Source of the DNA: Eustoma russellianum
Taxonomy: Eukaryota; Streptophyta; Magnoliopsida; Gentianales; Gentianaceae
DNA: 64,000 bases
NCBI GenBank assembly: GCA_036186865.1
Contig: AP025057.1
Location: 26,391,258-26,455,257, forward strand
Reading direction: 5' to 3'
In this document: positions 36,771 through 46,060 of the stretch, piece after piece
Layout of the letters: every line of letters starts with the position of its first letter
Numbering within the stretch: the stretch's first letter is position 1
The notes under the pieces: generated by a model
What the model saw: only the letters and a program-made list of their open reading frames with translations
Database searches by the model: none
Told to the model about the DNA's origin: nothing
Position numbers and translations under genes: made by a program

Positions 36771-37940
36771 ATGCCTCCACGACGTGAGGCCATCAGGAAA
36801 TAGTGGAAATGACGGAGACGACGTACAGGGACAAGGGGCGATCCCGCCAAAACCTTGCGGATACCCTGGACATCTGACGGCCTTAATAGCCCATCAGCAG
36901 ACTCAGAGGGCGCAACAATATACTCAGATGGCCCAGCACAGGCACAGATTGCCCAGATTCTTCAGCACACTCAGCAGCACAGCAACAACAACCACCGCCA
37001 CCACCCCCACCACAGCAAGGCTTAAGGTTCTATTACAGGGAGATGCAGAACTCGCCTAATACCAATGTTCAGGGGTACCACTCGGCCTGAGGAAGCCGAG
37101 ATTTGGCTTAAAAATGTGACTGAACAGATAAGGCTCATTCAGGTGCCCGCAAATCTGAAAGTAGAAACCACGACCCCGTTCTGGAAGGGGAAGCAGAAAG
37201 ATGGTGGAATGGGTGAAGCGTAGACTGACTCCACCAGTGACTTGGGAGCAGTTTGTGGAGGAGTATAGAATCACTACGTTGGGTAGTGCTATTCAGAGGA
37301 GGATGGCAGAATTCCAGATGCTGACACAAGGGTCCATGTCAATTGATCAGTATTCTGAGAAGTTTCACGAGTTGGGCCAGTACATGTCATGTATCATGGA
37401 CAATGAGGAGGCCAAGATGCTAAATTTCATACCGGTTTGAGTTTCGCATCCAGCAGGCTATTGTGTGTGCAGAGCCCACGACATTTGAGGGCTACTAGAG
37501 GTGTGCAGACGGGTTGAGAGGAACTTGGACAGGGCTGCTGCATTGGATAGACTTAAGAGACCCCGTGAGGATTTGCATGCTGGCAGATCGGGGAGATGGC
37601 TGAAGGTGCCCCGACGCCCTCAGTCCGGGCAACCTTTCCGACCAGAGCGACAGCAGAGTGCAGGGAGTCAGGCCCCAATGATTGAAGGACCGACACCGAC
37701 TGATGCACAGCCAGTGAGAGCTGTGGCACCTGTTTCCAGTGTACACTGTGCGGACGTTCACACCCGGACGTGTTGGAAAGCTTCAGCGGGGTGTGTTGTA
37801 CAACTGTGGGGGAAGCCAGGACATATATCTAGAGAATGCACTGCAACCTGCCAGGTAAATCCGCAGACCCAAGCGCAGCAAGGAGGACGAGGTCGGACCA
37901 ATGCTCGGGGTACATGCGATGACGGATGCGGAAGTTGAGG
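36771..37940 (+). pseudogene. Element F gag
   Basis: Start codon at 36771 (MPPRRE), then a frame break within about ten codons. A Gln-rich stretch (36890-37000) precedes the retrotransposon Gag core at 37201-37440 (WVKRRLTPPVTWEQFVEEYR, SMSIDQYSEKFHELGQYM). An Arg-rich part follows. A damaged zinc knuckle (WGKPGHISREC, first Cys pair out of frame) is at about 37790-37850. Not expressible as one protein. Confidence 0.85.
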
Positions 37941-38007
37941 AGTCGGGCGACGTGGTGACGGGTGAACATTTATTTATGTATTTAATTTCGAAGTTGGATT
38001 AAACTTT

Positions 38008-38400
38008 ATGTGTTATCATGGTATGTGGCGTGCTAAACCTGTGAATGTGGTAGGTGTAATTGTAATTAATCAAAGTGGCCACCACGTTCTGTTCGATAGT
38101 GGGGCGAGTCACTCGTTTGTGGAAAAGAGGTTTGCTAAGAAGCTGGATGTTCTTCCCGAATGGCTTGAGACTCCCTATCGCGTACAAGCCGCTGGCGGCC
38201 AAGTACTCGTGTCTCATCACCGTTACAAGGAATGTGGATTGGAGATTAACGTCTGCAGTTCTCTGTGACCTTGATACCGATTCAAATGTACGATTTCGAC
38301 GTTATCTTAGGCATGGACTTCTTAGCAAGGTATCATGCAAACAGTTGATTGCCGAGGCGACTCCAAGTCAGCATGAAGCAACCTGAACTGAGGGAAACTA
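38008..38400 (+). pseudogene. Element F aspartic protease
   Basis: The frame 38008-38268 has VLFDSGASHSFVEKRFAKKL with the catalytic DSGAS at 38095-38109, then a frameshift before the YDFDVILGMD-like block (ATGTACGATTTCGACGTT at about 38286). Cleaves Gag-Pol in the family. Confidence 0.85.
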
Positions 38401-38499
38401 TTTTTCAAGGGAACCCTAAATTGAAGAAGACACCCCAGAAGCTTATTTGACGGCGGCTCAGGCCTTTCGACCACTTAAGAAAGGGAGGAGAGAAGGGAT

Positions 38500-39600
38500 T
38501 CCTGGTTTACATAATGGGTGCTGAACAAGAGGTCCGCAGATCGACCAAATCCCTGTGGTAAAGGAATTACAGATGTCTTCCCCGAGGAGTTACCAGGACT
38601 ACCACCAGAAAGAGAGGTGGAGTTCGAGATTAATCTCATACCTGGTGCTGAACCCATATCCAGGGCACCCTACCGCATGGCTCCAGCAGAGCTCAAGGAG
38701 TTGAAGGAGCAATTACAAGAATTGGGATCGTAAGTTTATTCGACCCAGTGTAGCACCATGGGGTGCTCCAGTCCTGTTCGTGAAGAAGAAGGATGGAAGC
38801 ATGAGACTATGCATAGACTACCGGGAACTTAACAAGATCACCATCAAGAACAAGTATCCGTTACCTAGAATTGAGGATCTCTTTGATCAACTGCGGGTAA
38901 TGATAAGTTAAAATTATATTTGAACTTTTAATTATTCGATAACTTCACCTCTAACGAAATTTATTCCAGGGAGCTAGAGTATTCTCCAAAATTGATTTGC
39001 GATCCGGTTATCACTAGTTGAGGATCAAATCAGGGGATACAGCTAAGACCGCTTTCCGAACACGCTATGGCCATTACGAATTCTTGGTCATGCCTTTTGG
39101 ATTAACCAACGCCCCAAGCTGCCTTTATGGATCTAATGAGACACACGTATATTCGGAAACAACTAGACAAGTTCGTTGTAGTGTTCATTGACGACATTCT
39201 GGTATACTCCCCTGACGAAGAGACTCATGCGGAGCATTTGAGGGAGGTTCTAGAGACCCTTCGAGAGAGCAAATTGTACGCCAAGTTCAGTAAATGTGAG
39301 TTTTGGCTGAAAAGCGTAGCCTTTTTGGGTCATGTGGTCTCTGAAGAAGGAATTTTCGTGGATCCAAGAAGGTAGAGGCGATCACCGAGTGGCATAGACC
39401 CACTAATATGACGGAAGTAAAGGAGTTTTCTCGGTCTGGCTGGATACTACAAGGAAGTTTGTAGAGGGCTTCTCATCTATTGCAGTGCCTCTAGAAGCCG
39501 ATTGACACAGAAGAAGTCAAAGTTTGAATGGACCCCACCAAGTGCGAGCAGAGTTTCGCTGAACTAAAAAGGAGATTGACCACAGCCCCTGTTCTTGCTC
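38500..39600 (+). pseudogene. Element F reverse transcriptase, with an intron-like insertion
   Basis: Contains [17 protein letters not shown], then a frameshift near 38730, [20 protein letters not shown] and [20 protein letters not shown] up to FDQLR. A 73-nt GT...AG insertion (38897-38969) follows. The frame resumes exactly with GARVFSKIDLRSGYH, a TAG stop where Gln is expected (39016-39018), [19 protein letters not shown] and the catalytic FIDDILVYS at 39184-39210. Further frameshifts occur at 39110 and 39370. Copies genomic RNA to cDNA in the family; this copy is dead. Confidence 0.9.
38897..38969 (+). other. Apparent spliceosomal intron 1 in F pol (73 nt)
   Basis: CTGCGG|GTAATGATAAG ... 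CTAACGAAATTTATTCCAG|GGAGCT. Removal joins DQLR to GARVFSK, the standard Gypsy RT sequence, without loss or gain of a residue. A CTAAC branch-like site lies 15 nt before the AG. AT-rich compared with the flanking exons. Phase 0. Confidence 0.8.
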
Positions 39601-40100
39601 AGCCTTCCGCGTCAGAAGGGTTTGTCATTTACAGTGACGCTTCTAAGAACGGGCTAGGTAATTGTATATAATTTTAACTGATTTTGTATACAATTAAAGA
39701 TGTGGTCTAATTCTTATATTTCAGGATGTGTGTTGATGCAAAACGACAAGGTCATTGCGTATGCTTCACGACAGCTAAAGCCCTATGAGCAAAACTACCC
39801 GACTCATGATCTGGAGCTAGCAGCGGTGGTGTTCGCACTGAAAATCTGGCGTCACTATCTATATGGAGTGAAGTGCGAGGTGTTCACTGATGACAAAAGT
39901 CTTAAGTATCTGTTCACGCAAAAGGAGCTGAACATGCGCCAAAGGAGATGGTTAGAGCTGTTGAAAGATTACGACTTGACCATCAGCTATCATCCAGGGA
40001 AGGCCAATCGAGTAGCTGATGCTTTAAGTAGGAAGTCGAGCCATGCACGACAGGCTACTCTAGAAAAGGAGATGGCGGAATTTGACTTGGATCTTGTGGA
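39600..40100 (+). pseudogene. Element F RNase H, with a second intron-like insertion
   Basis: YSDASKNGL is split from [19 protein letters not shown] by 67 nt with GT...AG ends. After it the frame is clean: [59 protein letters not shown] and [13 protein letters not shown]. These are the canonical Gypsy RNase H catalytic blocks. Confidence 0.92.
39658..39724 (+). other. Apparent spliceosomal intron 2 in F pol (67 nt)
   Basis: GGGCTAG|GTAATTGTATA ... GGTCTAATTCTTATATTTCAG|GATGTG. The split codon G|GA (phase 1) restores GLGCVLMQ exactly. Donor starts GTAAT in both introns; a TCTAAT branch-like site is 14-19 nt from the AG. Confidence 0.8.
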
Positions 40101-40897
40101 TTCTACCGCAGATATTCTGGCCACGCTAATTATCACTCCAACCTTGGTAGATCAGATTAAGGAAGCACAGAAGAACGATGCAACAATTAGAGAAACGCGA
40201 GAAAGAATGCTAACCAGCCAAGTGGATGGATTTCAAGTTAATGATGACGGTAGTATGTGGTACCAAGGAAGGTTGTGCGTACCGGATGTTGAGGAACTCA
40301 GGAGAGAGTTGTTGAAGGAGGCACATAATTCGAGACTGTCTATTCACCCTGGTGCTACGAAGATGTACAATGATCTAAAGAGGCATTATTGGTGGAATGG
40401 CATGAAGAGGCATATTGCTGAGTTCGTGAAAAGGTGCCTCGTTTGCCAGCAAGTTAAGGCAGAACACCAAAGACCGGGTGGCCTAATGCGACCACTAGAG
40501 ATACCCGAATAGAAGTGGGAGCATGTGACAATGGACTTCGTGGTTGGACTCCCAAAGACAAGAAATGGGAATGATGTGATATGGGTAATCGTAGATCGAT
40601 TGACTAAGTCTGCTCATTTCTTGCCTATTCCCACCGGACTTACTATGGAGAGGTTGGTAACTATGTATATTGATAACATCGTTTGCCTCCATGGAGTACC
40701 AGTCAGCATAGTGTCTGATCGTGATCCGAAGTTTACATCTCAGTTCTGGGCAGCTTGTCAGAAGAAAATGGGGACTGAGTTACGATTGAGCACTGCTTTT
40801 CACCCTCAAACTGACGGTCAATCTGAGAGGACCATTCAGACCCTGGAGGACATGTTGAGGGCATGCGCACTGGATTTCAAGGGGAATTAGGACAGCA
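40060..40897 (+). pseudogene. Element F integrase
   Basis: The zinc-binding part [19 protein letters not shown] and CLVCQQVK is in the open frame ending at 40512. At 40510-40512 TAG replaces the Trp codon of the usual EWKWEH. The core continues from 40525: TMDFVVGLPKTR, VSIVSDRDPKFTSQFW and STAFHPQTDGQSERTIQTLE, giving D,D,E. A second TAG for Trp (40888-40890) falls after LDFKGN, just before the gap. Aside from the stops the frame is intact. Confidence 0.92.
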
Positions 40898-41595
40898 NNN
40901 NNNNNNNNNNNNNNNNNNNNNNNNNNNNNNNNNNNNNNNNNNNNNNNNNNNNNNNNNNNNNNNNNNNNNNNNNNNNNNNNNNNNNNNNNNNNNNNNNNNN
41001 NNNNNNNNNNNNNNNNNNNNNNNNNNNNNNNNNNNNNNNNNNNNNNNNNNNNNNNNNNNNNNNNNNNNNNNNNNNNNNNNNNNNNNNNNNNNNNNNNNNN
41101 NNNNNNNNNNNNNNNNNNNNNNNNNNNNNNNNNNNNNNNNNNNNNNNNNNNNNNNNNNNNNNNNNNNNNNNNNNNNNNNNNNNNNNNNNNNNNNNNNNNN
41201 NNNNNNNNNNNNNNNNNNNNNNNNNNNNNNNNNNNNNNNNNNNNNNNNNNNNNNNNNNNNNNNNNNNNNNNNNNNNNNNNNNNNNNNNNNNNNNNNNNNN
41301 NNNNNNNNNNNNNNNNNNNNNNNNNNNNNNNNNNNNNNNNNNNNNNNNNNNNNNNNNNNNNNNNNNNNNNNNNNNNNNNNNNNNNNNNNNNNNNNNNNNN
41401 NNNNNNNNNNNNNNNNNNNNNNNNNNNNNNNNNNNNNNNNNNNNNNNNNNNNNNNNNNNNNNNNNNNNNNNNNNNNNNNNNNNNNNNNNNNNNNNNNNNN
41501 NNNNNNNNNNNNNNNNNNNNNNNNNNNNNNNNNNNNNNNNNNNNNNNNNNNNNNNNNNNNNNNNNNNNNNNNNNNNNNNNNNNNNNNNNNNNNNN
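40898..41595. other. Assembly gap (698 N)
   Basis: Unknown bases. They should hold the integrase C terminus, the chromodomain region and about the first 280 bp of F's 3' LTR. Open frames across it are artefacts. Confidence 1.
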
Positions 41596-41956
41596 CAAGA
41601 GAAGGAAGATCACACCGCCAACGCCATCACACTCTCGTAAACCGATTCAACTCTCGCTAGGAATCGAGGTAGGGGCATACTATTTATTCCCTCAAAACAG
41701 TATGAAGATTTGCATAGGCAAAATGGTATATTTACGTGTTGTTGTTGTTTAACTATTGTATAATCGTGATCTTGATGATATGCTCCAACGTGTTTATTTT
41801 CCGTTATGTGTTTCTTGATATCAACGTGATCTTGTCGAAGTATTTTTCGTTGGGGTGATATGATATTGATTTGGTTGTATGGGAGGGTGAGAATGGTTGA
41901 ATGTGATTGTTGAATGGATTGCAGGAAATTCAGAATGGGGAATTCTGAATTACGGG

Positions 41957-42130
41957 GACATCGATCGATCGATGTCCAGTGGCTGAGGGTTCGATGCGCC
42001 TCAGATGGACGTCGATCGATCGACGTCCAGAAGGTGAGGGTTCGATGTACCTCAGAAGTACATCGATCGATCGACGTCAACTGAGTGAGGGTTCGATGTG
42101 TCTCAGTTGGACGTCGATCGATCGACGTCA
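41957..42130. repeat. 51-bp-period palindrome array (F 3' LTR)
   Basis: Same four palindromes as in the 5' LTR, with the 51-bp spacing preserved. Confidence 0.93.
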
Positions 42131-42745
42131 GGGGATGACACCCAACCGTTTTTCTTTCCCTTTCTCTTGCATTCATGGCACGTGCATTTGCATGAGTTAT
42201 ACTGCGTCTATAGGGCGTGTGTATCGGGATGACTTACCGTGTCTATAGGGCACCGGGGTCATGAGACATACTGCGTCTACAGGGCATGGGTGTCCAAATG
42301 GTAAGTGGTGGCTAGTGACCACGATGCCGGAGTTGCATGAGGTATACTGCGTCTATAGGGCGTGGATATCGGGATGACTTACCGTGTCTATAGGGCACCG
42401 GGGTCATGAGACATACTGCGTCTATAGGGCGTGGGTGTCGAGAACAGCAAGTGGTGGCTAGAGACCAAGATGCTGGATTTAGGACCCGGGAGCATGCATT
42501 GCATATAGGTCTAAGGACATGCTGTGTGACATGATTCTCGTTGCGCGTGACACGTTATTTGAGCATGCATCACGTACTTGCGCATGCATCTTCTGTGGTT
42601 TGTTTACTTTTTTCCGTATAAGTTGTATCATGCTGTGTTACGTGCTACGTGCTGGTATCAGTTTGGGTATGTAAATTTTGTATTGTTTTGAGAGGCACCT
42701 ACTGGGTGATTACCATCACTCACCCCTACTATTCCATATGTAGCC

Positions 42746-42808
42746 GAGGCGGAGTATGACTATATCTACGTTGAGGATGGGTCCGATACCGTGGAATGGG
42801 CTGAGTGA
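42746..42808 (+). other. Acidic mini-ORF after an acceptor-like AG (F 3' LTR)
   Basis: After TCACTCACCCC and ATATGTAG comes EAEYDYIYVEDGSDTVEWAE and TGA (20 codons). The 5' LTR copy (36086-36148) has a one-base deletion in the V codon and an inserted T, so only the 3' copy is open. Aligns codon by codon with G's mini-ORF. Translation is unproven. Confidence 0.55.
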
Positions 42809-43163
42809 CTCGTAGAGATGGCTACAGTGAGGATGGAGACGGGATTCTTATGATGTTATTGGGATGACACAGACATTTTAATATTCAGTATTACTTTTTG
42901 AAAACAATTTCATGCTTTTAAACCTCCGATATTTGACCTTGACGTGTAAGGCCTGGTCAGCCTAGAAATAATATCGTTATTTTCTTGATGTTCGTTAAAT
43001 TCAAACCTTTTGATGTGATTTATCGTTTCCGCGCAAAGTTAAGGAACACTTTTCTATGTCAGCACTGATGTATGACAGGTTGATGTGACGCCTTGTATTC
43101 TCCTGAGTGAGATACGGCGGGTGCACCGTTACTGAGGATGGAGCTCGGGAACGGGGCGCTACA

Positions 43164-43668
43164 ACGGGATTTAAGGACACACTTATCCTTGATTCTGGAA
43201 TATGATAGAATAAAGCAAAATGACTCACTAAATTGGCTACTCTTCTTATATTGTGAAATAGCAGTTGACTTGACGCAATTTTCATTATGGGTCATCGAAA
43301 AACATACTGTGTGTTTCTAACATATGGATATGATTGCGCACGTGAAGTAGCAATTGACTTGACGCAATTTTCATTATGAGTCATCGAAAAAAATAATGTG
43401 TGTTTCTAACATATGGATATGGTTGCATATGCAATGTGATAATGTTTTTGTTGTTTTGTTGCACGGGATTCAAGCGTAGTTGAGAATAACCTTGTAAGAT
43501 TAAAACAACTGTGGTTTGAAAGCTTATGTTATTCTTTTCAAGTATATAAAAACGACACCCTGAAAGATACTTTAATACCTAACTATACGTTAAGCATTTG
43601 CATTTACTTCCACTGACAACCGGTTCTTATTTGCTTATACAAAATTTTCCTAAACATTTGTCGTACAT
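43164..43668. repeat. Flanking DNA with an 89-bp tandem duplication
   Basis: GACTTGACGCAATTTTCATT recurs at 43268 and 43357, giving units 43261-43349 and 43350-43440. ACGGGATTTAAGG after LTR F (43164) resembles ACGGGATTCAAGC at 43463. No gene seen. Confidence 0.8.
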
Positions 43669-45088
43669 TGTTATAGGAAAAGAAATAATAATATGAAAAA
43701 TTAAATTTAAAAAAAAAGAAAAACCTTTGATATTACTCTCACCATTAATATCCTTAAATTAGTTTAATATCTCTCTTATTATAATTATCAGGGGAGATGA
43801 AACTTACATCTCTCATAAATATATTAAGCCAACACAAGTAAAGCAAGATAAGGGAGGTTGCGGTGAGTGATAAAAAGAAAAGAAAAGAGTGCAGTGCTGA
43901 GAGGAGAAGAGGGAAAGAGAGGAAAAGAGAAAGAAACTGAGGAGAAAGAAAAACAAAAAGGAAAAAGAAGGTGGAGAAGGAAGCCCAAACCACCCCTGCT
44001 ACCATCAACACCACCATTACCTTTAGATTACAAGTAAGAGATAGGTGGTTCCTCTCTTTTTGAGTTATTTTTATATACATAATTTATTTGCTATATGTTT
44101 AATTTATTGTTATTTTGGCATCTTATAATTCAAGTTGACGTGTTATATGTTCTAGTTGCTTCATTTGTTGCATAAAAATGTTTTGTGTATGTTTATTGTC
44201 TATTTTGTGTACCGGTTGGAAAATATAAAAAGAAAAAAGAAACTGTTTAAAGTATATATTATGTACTAGAAATGTATAAACCGATTTTAGGAAAATTTAG
44301 TATATAAATACATAACGTACCGTGGAATTGTATATATAAAAGGAAAAAAAATAATAATATCATTTCCAGTGGTTGTAATCAATTCTTTGTTTTTTTATTG
44401 AAATTGGATTAAAAGAATTTCAATGATTAGATTTGGAATTGGGATTATATTGTTTGGAGAATACTGGATTTGGGCTGAGAAGAAAAAACAAAGGGAAAAA
44501 GGGGCTGGGGGCCGAACTGGGCTGGGAGCAGGGATGATCACCTCAAGGTTCATGCATTGCACGGTAGGGAGACAGACATTCGTGTGTTGAGATATCATTG
44601 CGTGTGACACAAGCATGCATCATGACATTGCATAATTGTTCTGCTGTGTTTTTATTTACTTACACAGCGTGCATTACATGCTATTTGTTGCAATATATGA
44701 AATTTTTTGGAAAGAGGCGGGAACGAGTAGTGATATTTTTATATCACTCACCCTTTATTTTCTCCAGGTGAATAGGAGTACGATTATATTTACATAGAGG
44801 ACAGGCCGGAGTACGGACAGTGGGGTAACTAGCTCGGGGCTAGAAGATGTGGAATTCTTTTACTTCATTTATATTAGTTATGAGTTGTACTGGATTTCAG
44901 ACTTGTTTCCATTTGAGATACAGATTGGGTTGTAATAAATAAATGTTTATTTCATTACGTTTCCGCGTGCAAAATTTTCTACGTCACTGCTGACGTGTAA
45001 GAGAATTGAACGACTCCATGTAGTCCTCGTAGCAGACTACAGCGGGTGCACCATTTCCGATGCTAAGGTTTGGAAGCGGGGTGCTACA
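43669..45088 (+). repeat. Element G 5' LTR
   Basis: 1420 bp, shorter than the 3' LTR mainly by one deletion around 44533 that removes the 17-bp repeat region. Contains a TATA-like CATAAATATATTA (about 43816), donor-like CAAGTAAGAG (about 44030) and the ATATCACTCACCC plus CTCCAG acceptor-like block (44742-44766). Its mini-ORF reads GE*EYDYIYIEDR, with a stop before the core. Confidence 0.92.
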
Positions 45089-45090
45089 GG

Positions 45091-45103
45091 TGGTATCAGA
45101 GCC
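45091..45103 (+). other. Primer binding site of G (tRNA-Met)
   Basis: TGGTATCAGAGCC two bases after the 5' LTR. Confidence 0.94.
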
Positions 45104-45412
45104 GATGCTCTAGATCCGCCTCGGGAACGTAAGATTAACTAGATCACTTAAACATAAGCTCTGAATTTTTTTTTGAAAATGATGATTTTACCCCCTAATG
45201 AATAAAGTAGACTTAAGAGATGATCTTAGACTTAAGTTACAATTGGGTTAAAGGGAGTGTGAGCGTCCTTTCGTTTTCTTCATTTATTTACCGTTTACCC
45301 ATGAACCTTTGCATGCAACCCCTAAATGGTTAGAAATTCCCAAAATACCCCCAAATTAGGCCGAATTTGAAAAGGAAACAATATTCTAAGTTGTTCTAAA
45401 TTCCAAACAAAA

Positions 45413-45694
45413 ATGCCAGCAAGACGCGAACAAGCTGGTGACGATATTCACTGGAATCAAGGGGCTATTCTCCAAGCAGTTGCTGATGCCATAGTCACCA
45501 TGACCTTAGCACAGCAGCAGCAGCTGCTGAAACAGCAAGCACCTCCTCCACCACCACCACACTCGGGCATGAGATTCTTCTACAAGAAGATGCAGAGGAG
45601 TGGTGGCACAGCACAACTGACACCACCAGCCGCTTGGAACCAATTTCGGGATAAGTTCAAGAAGTACTACGTATCCGAGAGTGCTATTCTTTAG
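45413..45694 (+). pseudogene. Element G gag remnant
   Basis: 93 codons from MPARREQAGDD, with Gln-rich (QQQQLLKQQAPPPPPP) and Gag-core pieces (LTPPAAWNQFRDKFKKYY) brought together by an internal deletion after MQRSGG. Ends at YVSESAIL then TAG. The MPxRRE start is shared with F. Too short to work as Gag. Confidence 0.8.
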
Positions 45695-45699
45695 AGCAT

Positions 45700-46060
45700 G
45701 ACTTTAGATCCACGCTGGAAATATAGATTTAGGCCATGATCTTAGAAATTAAGTTACGATTTGCCCCTAAGTCACAATCTTAGACATAAGTGATGATCTA
45801 AACATAAACGATGATCTTGAACATAGGTACTGGTCTCAGTTAGAAGTGATGACCCTTAACATAAGTCACAGTCTTAGATATAAGTGACGATTTTGATTAA
45901 GAGTTGACCTAAACATTAGACGACGATTTGGACATAAGTACTGATTGTAGTCATAAACACATATTAAGCATGATTTTAGAAACAAGACGTGATCTTATAC
46001 TTAAGAAATGATGACACTAAGAACACTCCTTGAAATAAGTTACGATCCTAAACTTAATGA
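45700..46060. repeat. Degenerate short tandem repeat, unit about 20-25 bp
   Basis: Variants of CTTAGACATAAGTGATGAT recur about a dozen times (for example TCTTAGACATAAGTGATGAT at 45771, TCTTAGATATAAGTGACGAT at 45872, TTTGGACATAAGTACTGAT at 45928). Related single units occur before gag (45222) and after 46060. It occupies the place where gag-pol should be. Confidence 0.7.

Larger units (their letters stand above)
34657..43163 (+). mobile_element. Ty3/Gypsy chromovirus (Tekay-like) element F
   Basis: Both LTRs (34657/34659-36502 and, after a gap, 41596-43163) match closely. The tRNA-Met primer site follows the 5' LTR. Order gag, protease, RT, RNase H, integrase is that of Ty3/Gypsy. The left edge TGTGTTATAGCC or TGTTATAGCC is ambiguous by 2 bp; flanks ACCGG and ACGGG agree at 4 of 5 bases if it starts at 34657. 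The pol is near-complete but has nonsense mutations and two apparent introns. 698 unknown bases cover the integrase end and 3' LTR start. Confidence 0.93.
41596..43163 (+). repeat. Element F 3' LTR (start in gap)
   Basis: Matches 34935-36502 throughout, including palindromes at 41957, 42008, 42059 and 42110 and tandem units at 42190 and 42334. Ends GGGGCGCTACA. Differences from the 5' LTR are scattered single bases and short indels. Confidence 0.95.

Noticed and set aside
40780..41660. Open frames of 265-277 codons on both strands
   Set aside because: They run through the 698 N and are artefacts.
41610..42176. Long open frames on both strands with repeated TSIDRR peptide (also 35091-35549)
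   Set aside because: The palindrome array has a 51-bp period, a multiple of three, and its units lack stops on either strand. Both strands are open for the same trivial reason and there is no domain or start context.
43754..44080. 108-codon Leu/Phe-rich minus-strand frame in G's 5' LTR
   Set aside because: Complement of a purine-rich GAGAAAGAAA tract; low complexity, not conserved in the 3' LTR.
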